Positions 12,596 to 23,320 of a stretch of DNA of 64,000 bases are shown here, in pieces; position 1 is the stretch's first letter; each line of letters opens with the position of its first letter. The stretch spans positions 44,683,523 to 44,747,522 of the forward strand of contig OX381717.1 in assembly GCA_947462335.1 (NCBI GenBank). The letters are read 5' to 3'. The notes below the pieces were generated by a model that saw only the letters and a list, made by a program, of their open reading frames with translations, ran no database searches and was not told the origin of the DNA. A program made the translations under genes and the position numbers. Source of the stretch: Harmothoe impar. Lineage: Eukaryota > Annelida > Polychaeta > Phyllodocida > Polynoidae.

Positions 12596-13390
12596 TATGA
12601 TTGACCAGCTCTAAATGGTTCAATGTAACAACCATCATTTGTTTACCTGCAATGGACAACCGATTTATACCTTGTGTAGCGTATAATGATGATGACAAGA
12701 TGGTAGGGGGTGGGGGGGAGGGGGGGGGATTAGATACCAAATCTACTCTCATAACCAAAGTGGTTATTACAATGAGAACGTTATAAAGATGATTACCCGG
12801 TAGAATTAGGTCTAATAAATAATTAGATTTATGATATTACTATTGAATCATTAATAATTATACAACCTTTGAATTGATTTTACATTAATGTTCTTTGACA
12901 TTCCATGAATCAGCTAAATCACAGACAACCAATGTGTGCTAGAGCTAAAAATTAATAACCCATATTCACTATCACAAAAAAACATTATAATTAATTACGC
13001 TAAAAAATTACGTAATACACATTTTAAAGGAATTACTTCTATAATCAATTAATTAATTAATTAATTACAAAGTCGACAATAAAAAAGATGCTATATGATT
13101 CATACCCTTCTACATATTTATGACACCAACAGGCTTTTTGAAAGTTAATTGAACAATAAATAATTATCGACTAATCTCCAAGACTTCAACATGGAGTTTC
13201 AACCTCAACCTACGTCAGGTTGTCACACACCGTCTGAGGGCTAAAAGTGTTATATTACAAATTCAGCTCAGGAATAATAACTAATGCCAGATTGATATAT
13301 GCCACAATAGCTACCATTGACATAATTATTCAATATATTGACATATTTTAGTACATCTAATACATTAAACAAAAATACACCTAACTCTAA
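12596..13390 (-). other. AT-rich inter-ORF spacer of the LINE
   Basis: No ORF of substance. It includes a G-rich run on the plus strand (about 12702-12729), a (taat)n-like run near 13047-13067 and a gtaataca/ttacgtaat stretch. A spacer of 800 bp between LINE ORFs is unusually long. It could hold a splice or reinitiation signal, or be foreign DNA inside the element. Confidence 0.5.
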
Positions 13391-14056
13391 TTATATCCTA
13401 TATTTGCCTATAAACTTTGACACTGCTCTTGATATGTCTCTGGCCCAAGACTTTTGCAGGTTGACGTTTGGTAGGTACCCATTCTCGAGCAAATCGTAAC
13501 AGAATGTCACATCACCATTTCTAGAGTGCTGGACTTGATTTCCAGTCCAAGGGGTTGGGGTCCCCCTATCTATGTTGAACTGTACTAGACGTTTGTTGAT
13601 TTTAATTACAGCAGAGTCAAAAACATGCTGCAATTCTTCACTAATTGCCACCCTTGGTGAATATACACTAAAGTCAATGGTTGACATTGGGCACAGAGAT
13701 ATATTATTGAATCCTCCTAGCTGTTGGACCATAATCTCCAGATTATCCACAGTCCCTATGAGGGTAGATGTAAGTCCCTCCAGCGTACTTGATACGGGCC
13801 TTACTATTCTTGCACTTGAAGCCACACTGTCCACCTCTCGATTGACCATATTGTTGATTCCTGCATAGATGAATATTAAGTCATTAGGCCTATCACTTAA
13901 ATGATTTAAGACCGTCTGCAACATTGGACCAAATAAGCCCTTATCCTCATCATGAAATAGGATCGGGATATTGGTCCCTTCTTGAGCAATTAATTTATAG
14001 TAGCACTCTTCGGTAAAGCGCCCATCTGAGTAGAGGTGAATTTGTGACAACTCCAT
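13391..14056 (-). CDS. LINE accessory ORF: SGNH-hydrolase-like protein
   Basis: This 221-residue protein lies upstream of the reverse transcriptase ORF. Residues 58-70 (NDLIFIYAGINNM) resemble the Gly-x-Asn block of SGNH/GDSL esterases. Residues 120-128 (SLCPMSTID) and 180-215 (a DLL-x-NGY-x-PN stretch followed by a WARDI-type helix) resemble the C-terminal part of the fold. Esterase domains of this class are known in ORF1 of CR1-type LINEs, where they are thought to help membrane or RNP handling. The expected nucleophile position reads YSDGRF, and the expected Asp-x-x-His reads ENGYLPN, so the catalytic Ser and His both appear to be missing. It may therefore be an inactive, structural descendant. 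Family assignment is moderate; the loss of catalysis is inferred from alignment by eye. Confidence 0.6.
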   Translation of the reverse strand: MELSQIHLYSDGRFTEECYYKLIAQEGTNIPILFHDEDKGLFGPMLQTVLNHLSDRPNDLIFIYAGINNMVNREVDSVASSARIVRPVSSTLEGLTSTLIGTVDNLEIMVQQLGGFNNISLCPMSTIDFSVYSPRVAISEELQHVFDSAVIKINKRLVQFNIDRGTPTPWTGNQVQHSRNGDVTFCYDLLENGYLPNVNLQKSWARDISRAVSKFIGKYRI

Positions 14057-14695
14057 CTTTAACCGAGTGTCACAGACCGAGGTAGAATCAAACTTGTATT
14101 AAGGCCGCAAGCTCTTACTGCAACCCAACTTTCTTCATACACACAACTTGAATGATGTTTAACTACAAAATAATCCTCCGTTCAGGCATGGATGACTCGT
14201 AAATTCCAGTCTATTTCCAAATCACTAAGTGGACGCAAGCCAAATCGCCGCACAAAAGTATTTACTCCGCCATTTTGAATAGCCACATCCGGCTGCTAAT
14301 AGTTTCGTATTAACGACACGTAAAATTATTTTTGAATCGACAAATTCAAATCTCATCAGATATATTGCAAAAAGCGTTATTAAACATATCCTTAATTGTT
14401 ACTGCACCAAACTTAAGAAAAGCAACGTTATATTACGAGTGCAATTCAAAAATTCGGCGCGCGTCCGTAACTAAGTGAGTCACCATGACAACGATTCCTT
14501 TGTTTACAAGATGGCGGCGTATCAACATCCGCTTCTACGATGAATTCTACCCGGCTTTTTTAGAAAGTCTCTCAATATACTTTAAAAAATTTTCTTATGC
14601 ATAAGAATTATATCAAACTGTGGCGCATAACTTCAAGATATACACATGAAATTATATAAGGATATAATTGAGCAGTTTTTCTACAGCGAACAGAT
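14057..14695 (-). promoter_or_regulatory. Inter-ORF region with two YY1-like sites
   Basis: No ORF. The plus strand has acaagatggcggcg at about 14507-14520, and the minus strand has caaaatggcggag at about 14268-14280. Both fit the YY1 consensus CAARATGGCGGC or nearly so. YY1 sites set the start of transcription in mammalian L1 5' UTRs. This suggests a promoter or 5' UTR for the SGNH/RT part, either an internal promoter or the true 5' end of a second LINE. There is also a CpG-rich segment (about 14455-14470). Confidence 0.4.
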
Positions 14696-16042
14696 TTACG
14701 CCCTTAGTTCGTCACGCAACTCCATAAGGATTTTACCAAACTTGTTTTGTCCTCGCCCCTTGCTTTGCTTAGCTTCCTTTGTCAGCAGGTAGAACCCTTT
14801 TCCGTAGAATAAGTCCCCTGTTGCCTCCTCTAGTGGCTTCTTGGTAGCTAATAACTTGTCCTTTAGATCTAGGTGATCTGAGAACTTGACTCTATTGATC
14901 GACTTTAGGATCTCCAACTTCTGCGCTTCCCACGCTTCAACTGACGGGAGTGAATCTCCTAACCATTTCATGGCCTTTGGGCACTTTAATTTCATGACTT
15001 CTTCTCCTACTTCTTGCTTATTACACACCTGAGCCTTCTTGTAGAAGTATGCCTGTTCATTGCAAACAAACTCCTTTCCTTCAAACTTTATGTTCCTGAG
15101 AAAGTGGTTGGAAAGATAAGAGTATTTACTTTGAAAGATGACCGCCGTTGGGGTTTCTCTTGCAAATGCTTTTTCAGCTGACAGACACTCTGGCAGTTTA
15201 TCCAAATCTGTCTTCACATCTAACTTCTCCCCATTTAGTGAGATTTTACATCCTACCACCTTTATATTCATCTTCAGATCTTTCCCAAGATCCACAATGC
15301 CTCTTGCTAGCTCCAGATCTTCTCTCTCATCCACTGTTAGATCATCCACCAACTTGAAGGAAGTACACAAGTCATTGTTCTTCATATCAAACCTGCCGGC
15401 AAATGCCAGATTTCTTCTCTCTATGGTCTTGAATGACATCAATATAGGCCTAGGCCTCTTTCCTCCCCTGGATTTTCCAATCCTTTTAGCTGAAGTTAAG
15501 TCTCGGTAGAATTGATTCCCGCTGGTAGATAGAATGTCTCCAATGTCTCTGATTAGGTCTTCATACCTCTTTTCTGGGACTTTCAATAAAACAAGGTTTT
15601 TCCTCCTATCATGTGCACCTTCTTCATCCTCCACAGCCTTTTTGATACCCTTTACTTCTTCCTTGACTATCGACTTGATCTCCTCCTTGACTAGCTCTCT
15701 AATCTCCTCTTTTGTAAGCCCATTTTTGGACTCATCCATGACTTTAACTTTATCCACAAGTTCATCCATCTTCAACTTCCTCTGTACACCTTCTGTTTCC
15801 ATATCAATAAGCAATGTGTCGTGCCTTTGGACAGACTTTTCTAGATCATTCACAGTATTAATCATAGGACTGAACTTTTCCTCCAAAGTTGTGACTCTCT
15901 GAATGATTTCCGTCAATCCCACCAATTTTCCCTTAATTTATTGGTTGTCTTCTAAAATCTTTTTGTTGACAGAGAGAATCTCATCGAGCTTCAAATCCAT
16001 AGCTGTTTGCTTTTCAGCTTTTGTTTGATTCCTTTGAGACAT
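14696..16042 (-). CDS. LINE ORF1 with coiled coil, RRM-like region and C-terminal NADAR domain
   Basis: From the TTG at 15925 the open frame is 409 codons. The frame also extends upstream to an ATG at 16042 (starting MSQRNQTK), interrupted by one TAA at 15938-15940, so this copy carries a nonsense codon near its start. Numbering from 15925: residues 1-100 are charged heptad-like coiled coil; 105-235 resemble the RNA-binding core of LINE ORF1 proteins (RRKNLVLLKVPE, RIGKSRG, DDLTVDERE). Residues 266-406 match NADAR throughout: YSYLSNH at 268-274, NEQAYFYKKA at 289-298, WLGD at 321-324, KFSDH at 347-351, LLATKKPLEEATGD, YGKGF, and GQNKFGKILMELRDEL at 392-407. Characterised NADAR proteins (YbiA family) remove ADP-ribose from guanine. 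The conserved Glu and Lys of the first helix are kept; the usual Trp-Gly is Tyr-Gly. This fusion is the most unusual gene in the window. Confidence 0.8.
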
Positions 16043-16350
16043 TTTGAGTGATTTTGAGTGAGTTTTGAGTAATTTTTGCAAACTTATTTTTGAAAAACAA
16101 GTGACCGTTACTTGGCTTTTTTCTGCAGTGCTGAGCTCAATGGAGTCGCCCCCTAATATCGCTCACTCCTCCGGCGCGTTGAAAAAGTCTCAATAACTCG
16201 CCAAATAAATAAATTATTTTGCTCTTTTTGTGCTCAAATTGACGACCTCACCTTAATAAACAACTTTGTCGCTGGATGTATTCTCTCTCTTCATTTTTTC
16301 CTCCTATTTTGACCTTTTTCCACGGGAGCTCTCACTTAGCGCGTCTAGCT
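16043..16350 (-). other. Probable LINE 5' leader
   Basis: About 300 bp upstream of the ORF1 ATG with no similarity to the surrounding array. It contains aaaataagtttgcaaa-like runs and CpG-containing stretches. The outer limit is a guess: the flanking sequence near 16350 becomes AT-rich, and no terminal duplication was found. Confidence 0.35.
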
Positions 16351-17189
16351 AGTTTGCTCCATAACGTTCTTTTTAAAATATATATTGCTTGAAGATAAAA
16401 CTGAAACCAAGCATCCACACATATTTTATTCATATGTAATGATACCATAAACTGGCCCTGTTTTGCATTGAAGGGCTGGTGGGCAATCCCTAGATTTCGA
16501 TGGTACCATATGTCGGACATCATTGTTATCATGTTATATTATGAGGAGTATGGATACATAAGCAGTCTGTATAAGACATAGGTGATTAGCCATACATATT
16601 ACATATTATTTAATAGAAAACATATAGGGATAAATACCAAAAATAACTATATAAGACTCTTTAAAAGAGGTCCTCAAATTTCACCTAAAGTCGGACACCA
16701 ATTTTCAATTGGTTTCCTACATCCTACAGATACTGGAGCAATCAGATCTATGACTATAAAACAATATTTATCAAATATTGGCATTCTACCATAAAAATAT
16801 TAAAATGTTCTGATCCATTATTTTGTAGAGTGAGAAAATATACTTTTCTGGTATAAGTTAGGTTCAAGGTAATTAAGCACATATTTCCCATGGAAACATC
16901 TTATATATCTTTAATGAGAATCATACCCTGGGACTATTATATCAGTCCTGTCCAATTAATCAGACCTGTGCCCTACCTTTTATTTTCTCACAAAATCAAA
17001 AGAAAACTAAAGTGTGCAACTTCAGGTGAAATTAGCCTTTCTAATTATGATTTTTTGAGTTACTTTATTTCTGTAAAATGTACTTTAAAACCGTAATATC
17101 ATATATAGGTCATAAAGTGTAAACCCTCTCCTATCGATAAGTATGACATAACCAATTGTAGGTGGAATGGAGCCTTGCCTAGACTCAGC
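16351..17189. other. AT-rich non-coding interval
   Basis: Two short open frames occur here (16582-16794 and 16890-17096) but neither shows a recognisable domain. I see no repeat boundary or RNA gene. Confidence 0.4.
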
Positions 17190-17480
17190 TGGAAAAGGGT
17201 TGCATTAGCAGTGACAACGAGCGTCCGAAAGTGGTGAATCTACCCTACTCACAGCCATCAAGACTCCATTATAGACTGGGGCGTTCCTTGCTTTAGTCTG
17301 ATGCCTCCCTGTCAGGAGTGTTGCTATTTGGATAATGTCACCATGGCAGATGGCTAATGAAAGGGCCTGTCAGGTTCCAGGTTATCCATGTTAGATGCAT
17401 TTCCCATGAAGGTTATGTGACATATTACCAATGAAGCTGTTCAAAGTGTTATTTTTATATGGTCTTGATACAGAGTGAAG
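17190..17480. repeat. Array blocks alpha and beta, copy 2
   Basis: Contains ccatta(t/c)a..ctgggg, gttgctatttggataatgtc, cagatggctaatgaaa, cctgtcaggttcca and tttcccatgaaggtta in the order seen at 18775-19340, 22975-23320 and 39365-39760. Confidence 0.6.
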
Positions 17481-17579
17481 GTGATTCGACTGCTTTTGTG
17501 TTAGATGAATGTTGTTGTCCATGTTATAATTATTCTCTAGCATGTAACACTTGTGTTATTCATTTTCGGATACCGATAG

Positions 17580-17889
17580 GGCCAAATAAAAAAAAAGGTG
17601 TGTTTCAGGTTACTCGACCCTACCTAGCAAAATAGGGCCGACCCTAGAAATTTTTATGCAATTTTGAAAAAATATTTATATCTTGGGTCATTTTGGGGCT
17701 ATTTAAGTGTGGATCTGATAGTTCATGAGTCAAGGCGGTCGTCGGCGAGTCGGCATAGTAGTTCGTGAGTCAATTTCTGGGTACTTTTCGGGCTAGGGTA
17801 AAAAAAAAAAATCAAAAAAAAATAAATTTGTCTACCTACTCTAGATTTTCAGACCATGTAACCTGAAACACACCTTCTTTTTTTTGGCC
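17580..17889. mobile_element. 310-bp MITE with about 35-bp inverted repeats
   Basis: The left end (ggccaaataaaa, then aggtgtgtttcaggttac) is mirrored by the right end (gtaacctgaaacacacct, then a T run and ggcc). The interior carries cgaccctacctagcaaaata and a gttcatgagtc motif twice. A second, longer member of the same family lies at 56648-58052. No coding capacity. Target duplication not resolved. Confidence 0.75.
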
Positions 17890-18546
17890 TAGTTGATATA
17901 TATTGTTCTATGCCTTACTTCAGGATATCTAGTACTATAAACATTCCAACGTTCTTCTTACTCCATATGTAAATATTCCCTTTTAACATACATATTAATT
18001 TTGATTACAAAGGATGGAACCTTAAATACAGATAGCCTTTAAAAAAGAGTAAAACACACAGTGTCCTTTGTCCCTTTTTCATACTTATAGACTTCAAGAT
18101 TAATTTCTTGTTATGAAATTGTTTATATAGTCAAAATCAGACTAGGCAGAATTGCACATTCTTCTTATCAATTTTGTTTGGTAAAAGGTGTCCTATGACA
18201 ATAATTTATTGAGATGTGGAAAAGGTCAGCCATGGATTATTGGAGTTATTGAATACACAGTGATAGGAGTATTCCCTGTGAGGGAGCGATCAAACTGCTA
18301 CTTTAGCTCAGGCCCTCTTTTGTCATGCCCTCTGTATACACCTGAGTAGTGGTTTTGACTTGTTCTATATTGCTCCCTTCTATGCGACAAGAAAAATGTA
18401 GAACACATGTCACATGTTAGAGCTGTTTAATAATGCAGCCCTTGGTCGTCATGATGCCTGAATGCAGCCCCGGTGTGTAACTCGCTAGTGCTACATTCAA
18501 GCATTCTACCGACCCTACGGGGTTGAGACACTCCTGAAGGGTCGGC

Positions 18547-18603
18547 ATGATGCACCAATGCAGCCCTGGCGAGTCACTCGCCAGCGCTGCATTGGTGCAT
18601 CAT
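18547..18603. repeat. 57-nt near-perfect palindromic hairpin
   Basis: Arms of 28 bp pair with a single mismatch and one unpaired central base. The left arm begins atgatgcaccaatgcag and the loop side reads tggcgagt-c-actcgcca. A diverged copy lies just upstream at about 18448-18515. Related palindromes occur at about 32725-32765, 51158-51212, 52735-52800 and 63909-63977. This is a dispersed hairpin repeat family. Confidence 0.85.
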
Positions 18604-18774
18604 AACAAATGTCATCCTTTAGTGACACAATGTCATGTCCTTAAAGAGTTGGAGCCAAGTATTGATTAACATATGCCGTTTATTCAAAATGAATGATATA
18701 TATTTGACCAGGGCATGTGTCATTGAGCCTTTTACCTCTTTAACACAGATGGTTCCTTTTCCCCGTATCTCCAT

Positions 18775-19340
18775 CATCCCTGGATGATGCTCCCTAATGG
18801 TGACTGACAACCAGGCCCAAGACTTGTGGTCAACTAGGTCACATGGGTGAACACCTAGGGTAACAAGATTTGGACTTGGAGGTGCTGTTCCACCAGGTGA
18901 AAAGGTGTCTCTACTGCCAGCCTCTCCATCACCATCTAGGCTCCAGTTTAGTGAGGTGCATTCTTGTTTGTTCCCCTGTCCTCTTTTTATAAGTGTTCAC
19001 TGCATGCATGTTTGCATTTAAGCATATCTAATATGCATAGAAGGAACACTTTAAGCGGCTTTAAGTTTGGTAATGGCATGTACATGTCCTGGTTCTTGCT
19101 AGATTTGCTTAGAGTTGTCCTTTAAGTATATCTAATTTATTTAAATGCAAATACTAATGCAGTGGTTGCTATTTGGAAAATGTCCGCACAACATGACATG
19201 GCTAACAAAGTGCCTGTCAGGGCTCACATAGTCTGTGAGATATCTTCTCCATTGAGGTATTGTGACATATTTGTGTATATGAGGAGATGTTTGAAGCTGT
19301 TATGTGTGATATTGTTGTATAGCTTTGATAAGGATATAAA
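18775..19340. repeat. Array blocks alpha and beta, copy 3
   Basis: Includes gtgactgacaaccaggc, tgaacaccta, gaggtgctgttccaccaggt, ccatcaccatctag, gtgcattcttg and then the ggctaac/gtgcctgtcagg/ttgtgacata segment. Closest relative in the window is 39365-39760. Confidence 0.65.
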
Positions 19341-19699
19341 AGTTACTTTACCTGCATTTTGTGTTAAAAGAATTGAACCTTGGCAGCAAGTCTACATTAT
19401 TAAAATTGAAGATAGAAGTATACGTTTTTGTATAGAAAATAGCAGTTTCACCCAATTGACTGACCGGTGTTGGCCGTATAAGGAGCCAACAAATGACTCT
19501 AACTAGGTTCGTCACTATTGACTAAGCTCTAGGGGTTCAAAGATTATCTGCGCAGTATGCAGTATTTAATCTAGGACTACTCCTTCATAAAAGTTCCCTG
19601 AAGGTTATGTGATGTAAACATGACCTTATCTTCAATGCAACTTATAGCAAGATACCTCTTGCAAATACTCGATCTCATAGCAGATCTGCAAGTGCCTCA

Positions 19700-20910
19700 G
19701 TGCTATGGGTGGTACTAATTCATCTGCAAGGGTCACACATCAGCCAATCAAAGGGTGTGCAGCTCCGATAGTGGTAGCCATGATGAAATAATGGTGTTTC
19801 GTTGTTGCCCTGATGGATACTGATTCAGCCTGTATCCTGTATATTGACCACCTAGGTCAGACACATGGCTTCCTTCTAAATATATACAGGGCATCTGTGA
19901 ATCGTATTAAGAGCACAAAAGCAAAGGAAATTGCATCATTGTTTCATCCTGTGTAGGCCTATATTTGAATCAAAATACTTGACATTATGACGGTAGAAAA
20001 AGGGTCAACAGATTTAAAATGTATGTTATATCTAGCAAATCAGCTTTATATTCAAAATTGTAAATGTCGATTTCAAAAGGAGTAGAGAATAATTTTGATA
20101 TTGTCCTCCTTCTATCCCTCTATCTCTCTCCCCCTCTATCTTTGGTTCCCTCTCTAACTTAACCAAACATCTTTGATCTGATTTTGTCACTGTTATTTCT
20201 GCATCCTTGAGTAAAAATGAAAGAATGTTTCTGAGTCATTTAATACTGGCAGTGCCATTTAATGCTTCAATACTGTGCAAAGCCTCCTGTTTTATGCCTG
20301 ACATGTTTGAAATCTAATTACAGCTCAGACAATGTGTATGTGAGTATTCATGAAAAATACAAGAGCTGACTATCATTCAGACCTTTCCCTAACTGCTGCT
20401 ATGAAAGCTTAAAATATGTGTATCAGACAAAAACTAATAAGCACCGTTTGTGGACACTGTATTAAAAGGATTGTGTCATCTAATGAAATAGAGATGTATG
20501 AAGCCAAAAAATATTTTAATCCACAGTTAGATTAGAAAGCTTCACCCAAAATGCCTGGATAGAGAGCTAATGAGGCTTTTATTTTGAGCCTAAATATTTA
20601 TTCATACAGCCCAACTATCACAAGAAAAGACACTGGTGATCAAAATGGATTCTTGCTTTGCCAGCCCAGTGAGGTCTCCTCTGTTGGAGACAAGGGAAAA
20701 AAATCAGGACATGTCTCTGTGATTTGATGCGAGAAGCTGCCACCAGAGGTACACACAATTGTTGTGCTCCTTTCTTTACACCAATCCCACATTACTGAGT
20801 ATTATGTAGAGGTATTTGTCACTCACTGATGTTCTCCTTTATAATACCCGGTCAGACACTTGATTTGTGGTTGCAGGCTGGTTGAATGGGATGATATAAG
20901 AAACTTCATA
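19700..20910. repeat. Array blocks gamma-delta-epsilon-zeta, one full run
   Basis: Four blocks in order: gamma (19700-19960), delta (20170-20370; tgatctgattttgtcactgt, cactgtgcaaagcctc-like, tatgcctgacatgtttgaaa), epsilon (20560-20860; tcatacagcccaactatcac, cagtgaggtctcctctgttg, cccacattactgagt) and zeta (20855-20910; acttgatttgtggttgcagg). The same run with the same spacing is found at 24295-26450 and 40035-41230. No protein-coding potential is shared. Confidence 0.7.
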
Positions 20911-21149
20911 TTAGAAAAGGGCCCAGAACAACACTCGAAACATCAGCAATATTTAGAGATAGTTTTACTATCATAACAGTTTTGTGTTGAATAAACCTGA
21001 GATGGCAGAGAAGATTGCATGTAAAGAATAATTCCAAGGTTTTATTGACCTTCAAGCCGTCTACTATGAACACATATAGCCAGATGTAAACAAGCATCTA
21101 GGGAGTTTGAAATAAACCCTAATTATTGCAGCGTTGCAATCTAGTGTGG

Positions 21150-22080
21150 TGTAGATGATGGTAGTTTTCTTTGAACTCTGCTGTTGCAAAGCATTGCTAT
21201 CTTTATAGCTGTAGCTAATATAACAGGGGGACTATAGGTTGTTAGAATGTGAATACCATAGGCAGTAATAACGGGAAATCTTTCCATCCATTATTTTCCT
21301 TCATTTTGAAAATACTCATTAACAGTATTAAACTCATTCTTCTTCCCTTGAGATCTTTTGACTTCTATCTTGATATCATTCTGCCCGATAATTATGTTCA
21401 CTCTGCCCTGATGACATTAGGAGAAAGAATCTGTCAATATAATAATCATCTCTGAGGGATACATTAAAGCATCTCACTCAAACTAATAATAATGAAATTT
21501 GACTGTGTGTTTTTTTCATGATTATCCTCCAAGAAAATTAAGAAGGGTCAAGATCATGAAATCATTCAGTATTTGAAACAGATCCCTTGGAATATGAAAC
21601 AGTAACTTAAACAGCTGCGACTTTTGTGTTAAACTGCTTATCAACCTCTTGCCCTGCACATTTTTTTGTTTTGTTTTCATTGTGAAAATGTGTCTGAACA
21701 TAAAGATGCGGGGTAAATAAAAGGTTATCTACACATTTATTTAAGCAGCAAACTGCACCCTTAAGATGGATCAAACCAAGTAGAAACTGTAACATGGATT
21801 ATTGTTTGTGTTGCATACTTCCTCAGTTTTGCAAATAGCTAAGTGCAAACCCCAAATACTGCTGTGTGACAAGGTATGTGTGTGCGTACACTAAAGAAGA
21901 ACTTCCTCTCGGCAGGCCAATGTAGTCCCTGTGAGAGAGCTATTAATCTTCCCTTACTTCAGGCCATAGTCTCATTCATCACATCCTTTGTACCCACATC
22001 TTGAAATACAGGTTGGTATTATTTTTCTTGTCTTCTCTATGAGAACAGGCAGATGTAGAAGAAGAGTATTCTAAAGGCTG
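21150..22080. repeat. Array blocks eta and theta, diverged copy
   Basis: Starts with the gtagttttctttgaactct phrase and runs through gattatcctcc and tttgaaacagatccc (compare 43110-43220). It then passes a ctgcttatcaacctcttgcc segment and ends with block theta (gaacttcctctcggcaggcc, agctattaatc). Confidence 0.55.
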
Positions 22081-22974
22081 CAACATTGCGAGCTTTATTA
22101 TTGTCTTTTATTTCCCGGTGAATACGACACTCCCATTGACTTCATCAAAGATGGCCATATTTAACATTCTTGTGAAATAACCCACGCCTGTATTTCACGG
22201 CCTGTCAAATCATCAAAACTGTTGATTTAACCACTATAAATTACCCTTTTCAGAGCAATTAAGTGGAATCTTTACGCATAAAGTTAGGATTGGAATGACA
22301 TCAAATAAACACAATGAACAGTCCAGTTCCCCACTGAGATTTATTTCACTTGGTTTCACCTCGTGAAATAACCCTCAGTGAGGAACTCTGCTCGTGCACC
22401 TTTGTCTATAATAAAACCAGAATGAAAGGAATCACTGTTACATATCCAAAAGGGCATCCAAAGCTGATTGGTATCACCAAAACTGAATAAACCTACTTGG
22501 CGGGTAGTTAATTGCAATCCACTCATCCATTATAGAATTTGTTCTTGGAAAAGGGGATTATGTGCTAATTGGGTGCAGCTAGCCCCTGTTAAAACGGTTT
22601 CATCCGGTGTTACTTTTGACCCAGTGCTTATTTGTCATATCCTCTGTATCCCCATGCCCGCCACAGTACGTTTGGGACTTAGCTTTTTTCATATTTTTTT
22701 ACAGGCATGGAAAAATGTAGAAGAGGCCCTGAAGAGACCGTATTATGTAAGTGAATGACATGTTGTCTCAACTATATTGTATCTACCATTTTCCATATCA
22801 CTTTTAGTTTTTAATCTAACTGAGACTTAAAATTTGAAACACATGGGACTGTTTGGTATTAAGAGAATGCATTTCTGCCATCATTTTCTACATAACTGTT
22901 ATATAACCACCCTTAGATATCACCATTTGATGTTGACTGACAATAAGACATAATCTGATAATAATTATGGCACG
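22081..22974. repeat. Array interval with a second theta-like block
   Basis: Between 22540 and 22700 the sequence again resembles block theta (ccggtgttacttttgaccca, catgcccgcc). The remainder shows an inverted pair of gtgaaataacc and ttatttcac phrases near 22170 and 22340-22375. No gene. Confidence 0.4.
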
Positions 22975-23320
22975 CGGGTGACATGGGCACATGTATAACT
23001 GAACACCTTGGTTTAATAACAAGACTTTGTTTTTAAAGCACTGCTCCACAAGCTCTCCACAGCAAATTCCCCATTACAGGGTGGGGAATCTTCTTGTTTT
23101 ATGTCTCCTACCTCCATAACACCAGTGTTGCTATTTTGTTGATGTCAGCAGGACAGTTGTCTAATGAAACAGCCTGTCAGGTTCCAAGTAAGCCATTTTG
23201 GGTGGGTTTCCCATGGAGATTCTGTGACGTGTTTCTGAGCATTTAAAAAAATATTATTAATGAAGCTGATGACAGTGTTATTCTTTTATTGTATTAATAG
23301 AGGCTGAAGGGGATTTTTCA
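22975..23320. repeat. Array blocks alpha and beta, copy 4
   Basis: Contains gaacaccttgg, the ccattacaggg phrase, gttgctattttgttgatgtc, aacagcctgtcaggttccaa, gtttcccatggagattctgt and gaagctgatgacagtgttat. Confidence 0.6.

Larger units (their letters stand above)
9001..16350 (-). mobile_element. CR1/L2/Jockey-group LINE with three ORFs
   Basis: In transcription order, right to left: a 5' leader (about 16350-16043), an ORF1 with a NADAR domain (16042-14696), a 640-bp spacer, an SGNH-like ORF (14056-13391), an 800-bp AT-rich spacer, the endonuclease-reverse transcriptase ORF (12595-9680), and a 3' UTR. The 3' end at 9001-9023 is a run of aattga-type hexamer repeats just after an AATAAAA signal. 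Short tandem 3' tails of this kind are usual for CR1/L2-type LINEs. I could not find a target duplication, so the 5' boundary is approximate. Because the spacers are long, two adjacent LINEs rather than one remain possible. The ORFs are long and mostly intact, so the insertion is relatively young. Confidence 0.8.

Noticed and set aside
14696..15925. ORF1 as a stand-alone host NADAR gene
   Set aside because: The coiled coil and ORF1-type RNA-binding core fused ahead of NADAR, and the EN-RT ORF downstream on the same strand, favour a LINE gene.
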